DNA of 64,000 nucleotides from a virus. Of this stretch, positions 1 through 7,102 are shown one piece after another. The translations under genes were made by a program, and so were the position numbers. Below the pieces are notes generated by a model. That model saw only the letters and a program-made list of their open reading frames with translations. It did no database searches and was not told the origin of the DNA. Numbering within the stretch: position 1 is the stretch's first letter; each line of letters begins with the position of its first letter. Location: positions 1 through 64,000 of IMG/VR virus record IMGVR_UViG_3300048088_000530. One strand, written 5' to 3'.

Positions 1-22
1 CGATGTGCTTGATTTTGATCAT
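1..22 (-). CDS. Start of a small gene running off the left edge
   Basis: Only the first seven codons (MIKIKHI) are inside the window. The start is supported by the ribosome binding site GGAGCTAAACGCC directly before the ATG, the same site used by several other genes here. That site overlaps the stop codon of the gene upstream (28-231), so the two are probably translated together. Function cannot be judged. Confidence 0.5.
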
Positions 23-27
23 GGCGT

Positions 28-231
28 TTAGCTCCAGTTAGATTCGGTCGCGTCTTCGACGCCTTTTGTCCGGCCTTCTTTCCAGCCCTTCGATGCCTCT
101 TTGTCGAGAGGCCAACCGCGCAGTCCGCAAACGTATCCGCATTTGAACTGCATGAAATAGATGCAATCGCGAGTCTCTTGGATCGAGTCCAAAAACTTCT
201 GCTGCGCTTCGGTCACTTTGAACTTTTTCAT
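28..231 (-). CDS. Small hypothetical protein, 67 aa
   Basis: I do not recognise this protein. It starts MKKFKVTEAQQKFLDSIQ and has two cysteines in the middle (FKCGYVCGL) and a charged C-terminal third. The ATG is preceded by GGAGCTAAACGCCAA, and a good sigma70-like promoter lies just upstream (278-306), so it can be transcribed independently. Its last codons (TGG AGC TAA) form part of the ribosome binding site of the next gene. Confidence 0.7.
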   Translation of the reverse strand: MKKFKVTEAQQKFLDSIQETRDCIYFMQFKCGYVCGLRGWPLDKEASKGWKEGRTKGVEDATESNWS

Positions 232-277
232 TTGGCGTTTAGCTCCGTTTCCGTCACCGGCTGGATGACGTGAAGAG

Positions 278-306
278 ATTATGCCTGACGAGTGTTCACC
301 AGTCAA
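278..306 (-). promoter_or_regulatory. Sigma70-like promoter for the 28-231 gene
   Basis: On the minus strand a TTGACT -35 box (301-306) is followed by a 17-nt spacer and a CATAAT -10 box (278-283). Both are five-of-six matches to the host consensus, and the downstream gene starts about 47 nt after the -10. The bases before the -35 (ATGCTTGACTGG) resemble those at 12618-12630. Confidence 0.65.
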
Positions 307-326
307 GCATTCATCGCGCGAAAGTG

Positions 327-536
327 CTAAATATTTTTGAACGTGTGGTGCGAGCCGTCCTTGTAATACTCCGTCGCGAAGACTTCGCCGCCCTGCTCGT
401 GGACGACGACCGTTCTGGCTGCGGCTCGTTGGCGCGCTACGGTCGGACCTAGCGACGATGCATTGAAAGTCTGGGTGCCGCTCGCGCCGTCCGGCAGATT
501 CCACTTGACGTTAATGGACGATAGTTCTTTTGCCAT
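327..536 (-). CDS. Small hypothetical protein, 69 aa
   Basis: Unrecognised protein starting MAKELSSINVKWNLPDG, with an Arg-rich middle and a C-terminal segment that reads like a short beta structure (ARTVVVHEQGGEVFATEYY). A GGAG lies 12 nt before the ATG, a rather long spacing, so a start within the preceding codons cannot be excluded. It lies between 559-753 and the promoter of 28-231. Confidence 0.6.
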   Translation of the reverse strand: MAKELSSINVKWNLPDGASGTQTFNASSLGPTVARQRAAARTVVVHEQGGEVFATEYYKDGSHHTFKNI

Positions 537-558
537 GGGTTTTATACACTCCAAATCG

Positions 559-753
559 TTACTGGACGGACTTCTTACGACGACCGCGCGCCGGTTTCCG
601 CTCGATTCCCAACTCATCCGCGAGCATGGACACCAGGATCAGCGCGGCCAGGTCCGGTTTCGTCGCGACGTACTCCGCGAAGGAAGTGCGCGGATTATTA
701 CGCGCGGCTTTATAGCTCATATACGCGAGGAAGAGATCAGTTGAGGTGGCCAT
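559..753 (-). CDS. Small hypothetical protein, 64 aa
   Basis: Unrecognised protein (MATSTDLFLAYMSYKAARNN) that looks alpha-helical, with a basic tail (RGRRKKSVQ). The start is fixed by GGAGCTAAACGCCG before the ATG. The promoter and inverted repeat at 776-816 lie just upstream, which suggests it begins its own transcript. Confidence 0.7.
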   Translation of the reverse strand: MATSTDLFLAYMSYKAARNNPRTSFAEYVATKPDLAALILVSMLADELGIERKPARGRRKKSVQ

Positions 754-775
754 CGGCGTTTAGCTCCTAAAGAAA

Positions 776-816
776 GGTGAGCTAGTATCTTAACCGACTA
801 GCTCACCGAAAGTAAA
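776..816 (-). promoter_or_regulatory. Promoter overlapped by an 11-bp inverted repeat
   Basis: The minus strand has TTTACT (811-816), 18 nt, then TAAGAT (787-792), a modest sigma70-like promoter for the 559-753 gene. An 11-bp perfect inverted repeat, GGTGAGCTAGT (776-786) and ACTAGCTCACC (797-807), brackets the -10 box. It could be an operator. It could also act as a terminator for the gene upstream (824-1189), since TTTCTTT follows the hairpin on the minus strand. Confidence 0.5.
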
Positions 817-823
817 GTGATCT

Positions 824-1189
824 TTACGCCGCTTCGATCATCGCAATGACACGATCCGTTTCCGCGATGGCGTCTTTGAGCGCGACGCAGACGTGAACGG
901 CCTTTCCGTGGTCACCGTGACCGTCCACGACTGACGCTGCGACGCTCTCTGCGTCGTTCTTCGTGAAGCGCGTCGCGAGGTGCGGACCGCCAGCAGGCTT
1001 GGGATCGAAGACCTGCTGGCCTTCTACCTTGAATTTGAGCGCGATACCAACGGCGGACACCACGACGAAGCCCTGGCCCAGCAGGACGTTCGAAAGGCCG
1101 TCCAGCGCGGCGACGAGTTCCGCGCGGCTGTTATTGAGAACGGCGAGAACTTCGGCCTTCGTTTCTTTGGCGGATTTTGATTCAGACAT
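824..1189 (-). CDS. Hypothetical protein, 121 aa
   Basis: Unrecognised protein that starts MSESKSAKETKAEVLAVL after a GGAGCTAAAC site two bases from the ATG. It looks mixed alpha/beta: an N-terminal helix, a hydrophobic strand-like stretch (GQGFVVVSAVGIALKFKVEG), a His/Asp-rich turn (VVDGHGDHGKAVHV) and a C-terminal helix. A longer reading frame upstream would cross the promoter, so the MSES start is preferred. Confidence 0.7.
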   Translation of the reverse strand: MSESKSAKETKAEVLAVLNNSRAELVAALDGLSNVLLGQGFVVVSAVGIALKFKVEGQQVFDPKPAGGPHLATRFTKNDAESVAASVVDGHGDHGKAVHVCVALKDAIAETDRVIAMIEAA

Positions 1190-1195
1190 GTTTAG

Positions 1196-1257
1196 CTCCT
1201 GGTCGGTGTTCACTGCATCAGAGACTCTATTATCTTTGATATCCGACCAGGAGTAAA
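1196..1257 (-). promoter_or_regulatory. Promoter with an 11-bp inverted repeat reaching the ribosome binding site
   Basis: The minus strand carries TTTACT (1252-1257), a 17-nt spacer and GATAAT (1229-1234), a plausible promoter for 824-1189. An exact 11-bp inverted repeat, CTCCTGGTCGG at 1196-1206 and CCGACCAGGAG at 1243-1253, joins the promoter spacer to the Shine-Dalgarno GGAG. Because one arm lies upstream of the expected transcript start, it fits a DNA operator pair better than an RNA hairpin. Confidence 0.55.
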
Positions 1258-1298
1258 GCACTTTGTGAACTTCTTTGACGTAGGTGATTACGCCGACA

Positions 1299-1640
1299 TT
1301 ACGAAAGCGCCAGACGGCTCCGAACGTCTTCCAGCAGTCGACGAATCTCCACCGTGCGTTGAACGGCTCGCTGCAACTCTTCGACGGCCTGCGGAACGGC
1401 CTGAACCGCTTCTACTTCGCCACGGCCATCGCCCTTCGGATAGGGCGGATGCGCCACACCGGCCAGAGCGTCTTCCAGCTGCGACGCGGATTTCTCCAAC
1501 TCGTTCAATTCGACGTGGAGCGCGGCTGTCTGACCGTACACCGTGTTTGCAAACTTGGTGCTGTCCGAAAACGTTGCGGCGTCGATCCCGTTTGGACGGC
1601 GATCCACATCACCAGTAAACCCTCTCGTTGCTGCTCCCAT
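1299..1640 (-). CDS. Hypothetical coiled-coil protein, 113 aa
   Basis: Unrecognised protein (MGAATRGFTGDVDRRPNG) with two helical heptad-like stretches around residues 45-60 and 80-108 separated by a Pro/Gly loop (AHPPYPKGDGRG). It probably forms a helical hairpin or oligomer. GGAG sits ten bases before the ATG; codons further upstream would overlap the 1660-1809 gene. Confidence 0.65.
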   Translation of the reverse strand: MGAATRGFTGDVDRRPNGIDAATFSDSTKFANTVYGQTAALHVELNELEKSASQLEDALAGVAHPPYPKGDGRGEVEAVQAVPQAVEELQRAVQRTVEIRRLLEDVRSRLALS

Positions 1641-1659
1641 GAATCTCTCCTTCGTTGAA

Positions 1660-1809
1660 CTACACATTAAAGAACTTTGCCGCGCGTTTCTTATCAGCGA
1701 GCGACGTTCCAAAGAACCGCTCAAGCTGCTTTAGAGAGCGGATGACGACGATGCGTGACGCAATCGGATGAACCGGTGGCGGACGCTTAGTGATGCGACG
1801 GACTTTCAT
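1660..1809 (-). CDS. Small basic protein, 49 aa
   Basis: Begins MKVRRITKRPPPVHPIAS and is strongly basic, ending FFNV. Its ATG overlaps the stop codon of 1806-1967 (ATGA), the usual sign of coupled translation, which is the main reason for calling it. No family is recognised; the charge would suit nucleic-acid or host-protein binding, but that is a guess. Confidence 0.6.
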   Translation of the reverse strand: MKVRRITKRPPPVHPIASRIVVIRSLKQLERFFGTSLADKKRAAKFFNV

Positions 1810-1967
1810 GGGTGCAACCGACGAAGGACTTCAGTCAGCTTCTTGTCGATGCTTTGGACGGCAGTCAGCGAGGTTGCACCGTGCACGTATTGCTCATGGG
1901 CTTTGCGCAACTTCCCGCGAAGTATGTCTGCCTGCCTCTCCAGGGCGCGACGTTGGCTTTCGTTCAT
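1806..1967 (-). CDS. Small helical protein, 53 aa
   Basis: MNESQRRALERQADILRG and the rest is almost wholly charged helix, so a short coiled coil is likely. GGAGCTAGGAAT before the ATG sets the start, and this site lies in the last codons of the HNH gene upstream (ATGA overlap at 1964-1967). An upstream ATG at 2006 is possible but lacks such a site. Confidence 0.65.
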   Translation of the reverse strand: MNESQRRALERQADILRGKLRKAHEQYVHGATSLTAVQSIDKKLTEVLRRLHP

Positions 1968-2344
1968 ATTCCTAGCTCCATTTGCTTCACCGGCATATCC
2001 GGCCATTCATAGTGGCCCTTCTGGGCGTTCGGTTTCCAGTGGACCACGCGCATGTTGTAATCGACGTGAAGCCCACTTACGATGTTTGCGCCGTTGTACT
2101 TACCAATCAACGGCACGATGTGATCGACCACGTGCAACTCGCCGGTCAACTTCGTCAGGCGGCGCGCTTCGTTGTACAGCGCTCGTATCGCCTTCCGATC
2201 TGCCCAAGGCGGTCTACGGCGACGTTCCTGGGCGCGACGTACTTGGCCCTGCTTGCCGTGCGGCCTGGCCAACGGTCGCTGCTTAACGATGACGAAGAGC
2301 GGACCCGCGTGCGATCCGCCAGTCAAATTAAGAGCGAGGTTCAT
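1964..2344 (-). CDS. HNH-family endonuclease, 126 aa
   Basis: A small HNH nuclease. After a basic N-terminal half (RPHGKQGQVRRAQERRRR), the fold begins at about residue 50 (WADRKAIRALYNEARRLTK). The core follows as HVVDHIVPL and, after a loop, VSGLHVDYNMRVVHWKPNAQK, the usual spacing of the metal-binding His-Asp-His and Asn residues. HNH enzymes in phages act in DNA packaging, as homing nucleases or in host-DNA attack. This one sits among small early-type genes away from terminase, so its role is open. Its start overlaps the small membrane protein upstream by 17 nt. Confidence 0.75.
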   Translation of the reverse strand: MNLALNLTGGSHAGPLFVIVKQRPLARPHGKQGQVRRAQERRRRPPWADRKAIRALYNEARRLTKLTGELHVVDHIVPLIGKYNGANIVSGLHVDYNMRVVHWKPNAQKGHYEWPDMPVKQMELGI

Positions 2345-2459
2345 TTGCGCCCGGTTCCGAATCGACCCAGCGCAGAATCTTGCCGATAGCGAGCGAGAGC
2401 ACGAAAGAAAGGCCGATCCAGCCAGCGAAAAACTTGATGCCAAATTCAAGCGGACTCAT
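2328..2459 (-). CDS. Small membrane protein, 43 aa
   Basis: Begins MSPLEFGIKFFAGWIG and has one long hydrophobic segment to about residue 28, followed by a charged tail. It should be a single-pass inner-membrane protein. GAGG lies seven bases before the ATG, and the 3' end overlaps the HNH gene. Too small to identify by sequence. Confidence 0.6.
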   Translation of the reverse strand: MSPLEFGIKFFAGWIGLSFVLSLAIGKILRWVDSEPGANEPRS

Positions 2460-2468
2460 ATTCAAACC

Positions 2469-2636
2469 TCAGTGATGGTTGTAAGGCAGCTTAAGGTCGG
2501 CGTAATGGTTGCAGGCGACATTCAGACAACCGCCAGGACCAATAATGCCATAGAAGTGAAAGATGACCCAGGCGCGACAGCATGAGTATCCTTTCGCGTC
2601 CCAATGGAGCGCAATCGAGTTTCCGAAGTCATCCAT
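2469..2636 (-). CDS. Small Cys-containing protein, 55 aa
   Basis: Starts MDDFGNSIALHWDAKG and carries four cysteines (SCCRAW, GGCLNVAC) plus several His, so metal binding is possible. The start has GGAG seven bases upstream and overlaps the end of the 2629-2952 gene. Function unknown. Confidence 0.6.
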   Translation of the reverse strand: MDDFGNSIALHWDAKGYSCCRAWVIFHFYGIIGPGGCLNVACNHYADLKLPYNHH

Positions 2637-2952
2637 GTTCGTACTCCATAACTTGTTGATCCGGGTCGATGAAGAAGTCAGCGTCACCGTATGACCGCTG
2701 CGTTCCGTCAGCGCGGAACCAGCAGCGCAGCGAACCTTTCCGATGCATCGCGCCAGTCATGTTACCGGCCCAAGAATATCCGCTGCACATACAGCCCATC
2801 GCCCGCGTATTGCGTCGATTCATCCACGCGTCCACTCTAAATGAACGCTTGCCACACACTCGGCACTGGGGCACGAAAAGGTACTGATCAGGGTGCTGCT
2901 TCAGCACGCGGCGAGTATCGCAATGGCGACAACGGCAATGAACACGGCTCAC
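2629..2952 (-). CDS. Cysteine-rich zinc-binding protein, 107 aa
   Basis: The first 60 residues contain CxCxxC (CRCRHC), CRVCGK and CMC clusters with nearby His, the look of a small zinc ribbon with two metal sites. The remainder (RCWFRADGTQRSYGDADF) reads like a compact beta domain. No named family is recognised. The operon position suggests an early protein that may bind nucleic acid or a host factor. Confidence 0.65.
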   Translation of the reverse strand: MSRVHCRCRHCDTRRVLKQHPDQYLFVPQCRVCGKRSFRVDAWMNRRNTRAMGCMCSGYSWAGNMTGAMHRKGSLRCWFRADGTQRSYGDADFFIDPDQQVMEYEHG

Positions 2953-3137
2953 TTTCTAACGTCCTTGGCTTGTGCTGGTCTACGCACAAATTCTACTTCT
3001 GCCGGGTGTAGGTAGCTCGCACACAGAGTACGTTTGTTGATAATAAAAATGAGGTCCAGGCGTTCGAATACGCACAAGACCTCACACGGCGACTCTTCGT
3101 GCTTGACGATGTCGCTAGGCTTTAGCGCGATCTTCAA
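2949..3137 (-). CDS. Small hypothetical protein, 62 aa, probable TTG start
   Basis: The frame is open further upstream, but the protein reads naturally from a TTG codon (MKIALKPSDIVKHEESPCEV) with GGAG four bases before it. It looks like a small beta-barrel protein. It overlaps the end of 3115-3522 by 23 nt and the start of the next gene by four. Confidence 0.55.
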   Translation of the reverse strand: MKIALKPSDIVKHEESPCEVLCVFERLDLIFIINKRTLCASYLHPAEVEFVRRPAQAKDVRK

Positions 3138-3522
3138 GAAACTCCCGAAGGTGCTTTGCGATAACACCATTGCCCATTGACTCGCACAGCGATGCAGCCG
3201 CTCCGATTGCGCAAATCTTTTCGTTGGACGGCGGAACCATCAGCTGAGAAATGTCCAGACCATCAGCCAGGCCGCGTGCATATCCGGTTTCCTCAGCACG
3301 ACGCGCGGCCTGCCGTCCTTCGCACTCTGCCTTGTGGATCGCACGGTGCAAGTCGGAGTCTTCCGCATCGCACAACTCAACTCGCCGCTCCATCTCACGG
3401 AACTTCGCGATGTTTATTTGGCATGCAGGTTCGTGCATCTGGCTCGATCCGAAATGCTCGCGCGCAGAGAGCAGGTCATAGAATATTTCATCACAGTGGA
3501 AGCAACGCCATTGCTTGGCCAT
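3115..3522 (-). CDS. C2H2-type zinc finger protein, 135 aa
   Basis: The N-terminus (MAKQWRCFHCDEIFYDLLSA) followed by HFGSSQMHEPAC forms a single Cys2His2-like finger, the kind found in small phage proteins of unknown role. Residues 45-85 are a charged helix. A C-terminal region has a Gly-rich turn and ends in REFLEDRAKA. AGGA lies eight bases before the ATG. Nucleic-acid binding is likely but not proven. Confidence 0.65.
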   Translation of the reverse strand: MAKQWRCFHCDEIFYDLLSAREHFGSSQMHEPACQINIAKFREMERRVELCDAEDSDLHRAIHKAECEGRQAARRAEETGYARGLADGLDISQLMVPPSNEKICAIGAAASLCESMGNGVIAKHLREFLEDRAKA

Positions 3523-3523
3523 A

Positions 3524-3766
3524 TCAAATTCCTGTGCAGTTGACGACCGCGTACGGACGCTTGATGACGATAGGGAAGAACTCAGGCAGCACGTCAATCG
3601 GCTGCACGTCCTGGTTTCGAAGCGCGCGATCATACGCAACAGCGTGCAACGCGATCCTGAACAACGAGTCTGCCTTCATCGCTGGAAGACCTTCGCGGTG
3701 CGCCTTGACCCAGTGCTGACGATGGACGTGGATGAGGTTGGCGGGAAATCTGACGGAAGTCCGCAT
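3524..3766 (-). CDS. Hypothetical protein, 80 aa
   Basis: MRTSVRFPANLIHVHRQH, followed by a mixed sequence without recognisable motifs. The start overlaps the stop of 3766-4008 (TGATG), and the stop lies one base before the start of the zinc-finger gene. Called on gene packing and plausible composition. Confidence 0.6.
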   Translation of the reverse strand: MRTSVRFPANLIHVHRQHWVKAHREGLPAMKADSLFRIALHAVAYDRALRNQDVQPIDVLPEFFPIVIKRPYAVVNCTGI

Positions 3767-4008
3767 CACGCATCCACGTCATCAAAGATTGATCGGGACA
3801 CCGAACCATCCGGCTTGATTGCCATCATCGTGCCGTCGCTCGTGAAGTAGGTCAGCCGACCTTGCTCCTGCGCCAAGCGCTTCTCGCACTCGTCATAGAT
3901 GGCTGCAGCCTTCTTACGGTCGCCGTCTTCCAGCGCAGCGTACAGCTGAGAGCCTGGTGCCGCCCAAGTATCTTTGAACCGTTTGCAAGTGGCGTGATTA
4001 ACCGGCAT
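3766..4008 (-). CDS. Hypothetical protein, 80 aa
   Basis: MPVNHATCKRFKDTWAAPG, with a charged helical middle (DRKKAAAIYDECEKRLAQEQ) and a strand/turn C-terminus (YFTSDGTMMAIKPDGSV). AAGGGG lies upstream of the ATG. It overlaps both neighbours by a few bases. No family recognised. Confidence 0.65.
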   Translation of the reverse strand: MPVNHATCKRFKDTWAAPGSQLYAALEDGDRKKAAAIYDECEKRLAQEQGRLTYFTSDGTMMAIKPDGSVSRSIFDDVDA

Positions 4009-4312
4009 TGCTGGTCCCCTTCATGCGCTTCTTCGCAGCGTCCATCAGCGCGGCTGTGGCGGCGCGGATATCCTGCTGGTTGTCAGCGATCACGACCGCA
4101 CCAACGCGCTTCGCCTTATTCGACACTGCCTTATTGCCGACAGCACGCTCCAGCGCACGGATATAGTCCACGGCGTGCTTCAGCACTTCACGCGTTTCGT
4201 TTGACACGCCGTTTTCATCGCGAAGGTCCAGAAGAGCCTTGGCAACGTGCACCGGCTTGCCGACGCGCTTGGTGGCGATCTTGGCGGATTGGAAATCGAA
4301 TGTCTGTGGCAT
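3998..4312 (-). CDS. Hypothetical helical protein, 104 aa
   Basis: MPQTFDFQSAKIATKRVG, then a largely helical protein rich in Lys, Ala and Val. The ATG is immediately after the stop of 4315-4707. A GTG two codons earlier is an alternative start. No family recognised. Confidence 0.65.
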   Translation of the reverse strand: MPQTFDFQSAKIATKRVGKPVHVAKALLDLRDENGVSNETREVLKHAVDYIRALERAVGNKAVSNKAKRVGAVVIADNQQDIRAATAALMDAAKKRMKGTSNAG

Positions 4313-4314
4313 GT

Positions 4315-4707
4315 TCACTTACCGTTTGCGAGTTGTTCAAGTGCCGCTTTGAATCCTTCTTCGCCGTTCGCGTCAGGGAAGTGCGACTTGAGCGCGACCA
4401 TCACCTGATCGACGGACAGCCCACCTTGGCGCTTGTGGTTCCGAAGTTCACAGTTGGCGTAGTCTTCCGCTTCGGCAACGGCGTCCAAGTACGCCTGACC
4501 TTTGGGCGGATTCTGCGCGGCCATTAGTTCGCGCTCCAGAACATCAATCGGGTTCGCGCCCAGGCCAAGGTTCAGACCGAAGCCGCGCGTGACTTGGAGT
4601 TCACGAATCTCGTGCCCGTGTCCGTTCAACGCATTGATGATCATCGTAAGCGCGTGGGCGTTGACTTCGACGCGCTCTGGAAGAGGTCTGCTGTACTTGG
4701 TAGTCAT
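4315..4707 (-). CDS. Hypothetical protein, 130 aa
   Basis: MTTKYSRPLPERVEVNAH, with a first half reading as helix-loop-helix (ALTMIINALNGHGHEIREL) and a C-terminal half with EF-like acidic turns and a helix ending LEQLANGK. AAAAGG lies upstream of the ATG. The terminator at 4745-4774 separates it from 4840-5145, so it may depend on read-through. Confidence 0.65.
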   Translation of the reverse strand: MTTKYSRPLPERVEVNAHALTMIINALNGHGHEIRELQVTRGFGLNLGLGANPIDVLERELMAAQNPPKGQAYLDAVAEAEDYANCELRNHKRQGGLSVDQVMVALKSHFPDANGEEGFKAALEQLANGK

Positions 4708-4744
4708 TCTGTGTGTATCCTTTTCACTGCCTAGTTAAAAAGAA

Positions 4745-4774
4745 GGGCGCAGAAACCGGTCCTGGTCTGCGCCC
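4745..4774 (-). terminator. Rho-independent terminator, probably bidirectional
   Basis: A 9-bp stem, GGGCGCAGA (4745-4753) with TCTGCGCCC (4766-4774), and a 12-nt loop. On the minus strand it is followed by TTCTTTTT, on the plus strand by TTTTC. It should end the transcript of 4840-5145. Confidence 0.8.
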
Positions 4775-4839
4775 TTTTCAACGGGGGTTCGCAATCCGCA
4801 GACTGCGATTTAATTCTAACTGCAAGCGGTGACGAAAAG

Positions 4840-5145
4840 TTAAACTGCGCCCGCGCTTTTTAGAATGTCGTCTTCCGACCGCAGCTTGCCTTCCGAGTCG
4901 ATCCAGGCCACTTCGTCGCCTTTCTGAATGGACACCGCGCATCGCTTCTCCTTGGCGTTTGCGACGATAGAGCGAGCCGACCAGCCTTGATCGCCTGCGA
5001 CCTTGAGAGCGGTCGCTTGCGCTTCGGTCATGTAACGGGGTGCGGCGGCGCGGATACGCTTCTGCTGAACAGAGGCGCGCTTACTTTTCGAAGTCGGAAC
5101 GCCTGTAACGCGAAGGACTTCACGTGCGGTCGTTTGAGCAATCAT
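4840..5145 (-). CDS. Hypothetical basic protein, 101 aa
   Basis: MIAQTTAREVLRVTGVPTS, then a Lys/Arg-rich linker and a helical region (YMTEAQATALKVAGDQGW) that could be helix-turn-helix-like, followed by a small strand-rich tail (CAVSIQKGDEVAWIDSEGKL). GAAAGGAG is eight bases before the ATG. A 153-bp upstream gap with TATACT-like hexamers may hold its promoter, but no good -35 is visible. Confidence 0.65.
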   Translation of the reverse strand: MIAQTTAREVLRVTGVPTSKSKRASVQQKRIRAAAPRYMTEAQATALKVAGDQGWSARSIVANAKEKRCAVSIQKGDEVAWIDSEGKLRSEDDILKSAGAV

Positions 5146-5298
5146 GACATACTCCTTTCGGTCTAGTAGGTTGAAGTTCGTTTTTCTTTCCAGCGATTTG
5201 AGTATAAGCGACTAAACAGCAAAATACTAGACACTGTGGAAGAAGAAAACACCTAGAAGGAGTATAGCAGTAACGTGCGGTAACGAACGGTCAGGCGT

Positions 5299-5670
5299 TC
5301 ACATGACCTTATCTGACTTTGGAAAGAGAACGTTCATATTGCGAACGAAGCGCAGATGCTGGTTGCCTATCTTGCGATAGCCGTCAGCCGTACGCTCGAA
5401 AGCGCTGCGAGAGTCGGCCTGGAAAGTTCGGCTGGCCGCTTTCTTCTCCATCTCATTCGCTCGTCGGCTGTACTCGTGGTATTGGTCGAAGTGCCACTGA
5501 CGAAGTTCGCGAAGGGCGGACAAATCCTCACCCTTCGGACCTGCGGAAACCTGGAGAAGTTCTTGGGACTCACGGACTGCCGCGCTGGAATCGCGGTGTC
5601 CGTGGCCAAGGAGAAGAGCAGCTGCGGCAGTGAGGCGGTCGGAGAGCGTTACGAGAAGTGCTGTGTTCAT
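5299..5670 (-). CDS. Hypothetical helical protein, 123 aa
   Basis: MNTALLVTLSDRLTAAAALL, then a mainly helical charged protein (HFDQYHEYSRRANEMEKKAA) with likely coiled-coil parts. The start overlaps the stop of 5670-5825. The opposite strand is also open here, but lacks a start site with a ribosome binding site and conflicts with the operon. Confidence 0.65.
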   Translation of the reverse strand: MNTALLVTLSDRLTAAAALLLGHGHRDSSAAVRESQELLQVSAGPKGEDLSALRELRQWHFDQYHEYSRRANEMEKKAASRTFQADSRSAFERTADGYRKIGNQHLRFVRNMNVLFPKSDKVM

Positions 5671-5825
5671 CAGTTGCGAGGGAGTAGCTGGAGTTCGAAG
5701 AAGCGTTCACGCCAGGCTTTGAGCGCGGCGTCCAAACACGGACGGATTTTCAGGATGCCGCAACCTCTGACGATGTATTCGCCGGTTGACGGAACGAAGA
5801 TTGCGCGCGGCTTAACTGTCTGCAT
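5670..5825 (-). CDS. Small hypothetical protein, 51 aa
   Basis: MQTVKPRAIFVPSTGEYIVR, a short sequence with strands followed by a helix (CLDAALKAWRERFFELQLL). AAAGGAAGCC precedes the ATG and the gene overlaps its neighbours at both ends. The pattern suggests a small soluble accessory protein; no family is recognised. Confidence 0.6.
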   Translation of the reverse strand: MQTVKPRAIFVPSTGEYIVRGCGILKIRPCLDAALKAWRERFFELQLLPRN

Positions 5826-5970
5826 GGCTTCCTTTGGTGTAGTAGTTGGGCTTGACCCAGATGCCGATAACGCGAAGTGCACCCATGCCAAGAAGGCCAC
5901 CGAAGACGAGTGTAAGCATGGCGCTGTCCATTTCTGTGAGAACGTCGACAATTGCGGAAAGGGTGTTCAC
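5812..5970 (-). CDS. Small membrane protein, 52 aa
   Basis: Starts at a GTG with AGGAG five bases before it (MNTLSAIVDVLTEMDSAM). One hydrophobic segment follows (LTLVFGGLLGMGALRVIGIW) with a short polar tail, so it should be a single-pass inner-membrane protein. It overlaps the next gene by 14 nt. Function unknown. Confidence 0.6.
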   Translation of the reverse strand: MNTLSAIVDVLTEMDSAMLTLVFGGLLGMGALRVIGIWVKPNYYTKGSHADS

Positions 5971-6022
5971 GATAACTCCTGGGTCTGGAAGGGAAGAGCC
6001 GAAGCCCTTCCTATCTTACGCG

Positions 6023-6889
6023 TTATTCAGCGTCGATTGCGACGATGCTGAAGACGTACTTCTTGCCGTTCTGTTCGAAGGTTTCGCTACCACCGCTGAT
6101 GCGATGGGCTTCCTTCAGACGCAGACGGAAACGGATATGTTTGTTGTCCGGCAGACGCAGCGCGCGGAAGGCTTCGCGAGTCGATTTGAAGGTGCCAACT
6201 TCCTTGCCTTCCAATTCGACCTTTACGCCGTCGCGAGTCAGACGCGCTTCGCGAACTTCGGAGTCAGCCCAGCTGGCCGCGACTCCATCGCTGTTCGAAG
6301 CCTTCGAACCGGACGACTTAACGGCGGGCTTCGGTTCGCTGCCTTGCTTCTCGTTGATCGCCTGGAGCGTCGTCTGGAGAAGGTTGAAGGCGTTGTGACT
6401 CTTCGCGGAACGCTGAGCCGAACCTTCTTCGTCATCTTCGTCGGTTTCGTCTTCAGCTTCCTCACCCGAACCGACGACCGGCGCGTTGTTCGGGACTTCC
6501 GACGCACCTTCGTTTTCGAGCGCTTCCGCTGCTGCGCGCTCTTCGTTCGTCGGCGCGTCGGACGGTTCCAGGTTGAGCGGCGAGCCGTCCATATCCGATT
6601 CCGGCGCGGCTTCGTTGGGCTTTTGGTCGTCCGTAGCTGCGCCGTCCGCGCCGGTCGATTCCTGGGTGTCCGTTTCGTCGGCATCCGGGTTGGGGATGAA
6701 CCCTTCAGGCGTTTCGAGTTCCGGGAAGTGGGAAGCGATCTTTTCTGCCAGGTCCGTCACGCGCTTTTCTGCGCTCTTTCGGTCGGCGAAGCGCTTGATT
6801 TCCTTTCCGTCAGCGAGCATGACGGCGTGCTTGTTGAAGTAGGCGAGAAGCTGAGCGGTGGTGGCTTCGGAGATAGCGATGGTGTTCAT
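6023..6889 (-). CDS. Three-part protein with acidic linker, 288 aa
   Basis: Residues 1-65 form a helical N-terminal domain (ISEATTAQLLAYFNKHAVML). Residues 66-165 are very acidic and low-complexity (DETDTQE, EDETDEDDEEG). A C-terminal domain after residue 200 begins SWADSEVREARLTRDGV and ends VFSIVAIDAE. Acidic linkers of this kind occur in DNA-mimic and chaperone-like proteins, but no family is clear. GGAGCCGTAAA precedes the ATG and a strong promoter lies upstream at 6952-6980, so this is the first gene of the leftward block and likely well expressed. Confidence 0.75.
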   Translation of the reverse strand: MNTIAISEATTAQLLAYFNKHAVMLADGKEIKRFADRKSAEKRVTDLAEKIASHFPELETPEGFIPNPDADETDTQESTGADGAATDDQKPNEAAPESDMDGSPLNLEPSDAPTNEERAAAEALENEGASEVPNNAPVVGSGEEAEDETDEDDEEGSAQRSAKSHNAFNLLQTTLQAINEKQGSEPKPAVKSSGSKASNSDGVAASWADSEVREARLTRDGVKVELEGKEVGTFKSTREAFRALRLPDNKHIRFRLRLKEAHRISGGSETFEQNGKKYVFSIVAIDAE

Positions 6890-6951
6890 TTTACGGCTCC
6901 TTTCTAGGTCTTTCTGGGTTTCGCGCTTCGTTTCGTTCAGCGCATGAGAGG

Positions 6952-6980
6952 ATTATGAAGCACGAAACCGCAGATGGCAA
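6952..6980 (-). promoter_or_regulatory. Strong sigma70-like promoter for the leftward block
   Basis: On the minus strand TTGCCA (6975-6980), exactly 17 nt, then CATAAT (6952-6957); each box has five of six consensus bases. TTTGTGA-type motifs just upstream (near 6987 and 7009) recur near other promoters of this window. Drives 6023-6889. Confidence 0.7.
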
Positions 6981-7102
6981 CAGATATTTGTGAGCGAAGT
7001 GAAGAAGTTTGTGAAAGAATTTCTATCAGCCGGCAGAAGTGATAGTCCACCCATGCCACCGAACCGCTAGAATAACGCGAACAACCATGGAACACTAGCG
7101 CA

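Noticed and set aside
5146-5298. Two TATACT hexamers suggesting promoters
   Set aside because: No acceptable -35 box at 16-18 nt; kept only as a remark.
5356-6051. Long open frame of 231 aa on the plus strand, and others at 5846-6907
   Set aside because: They lie opposite well supported minus genes with ribosome binding sites and overlaps, and have shadow-type Arg/Val-rich composition without motifs.
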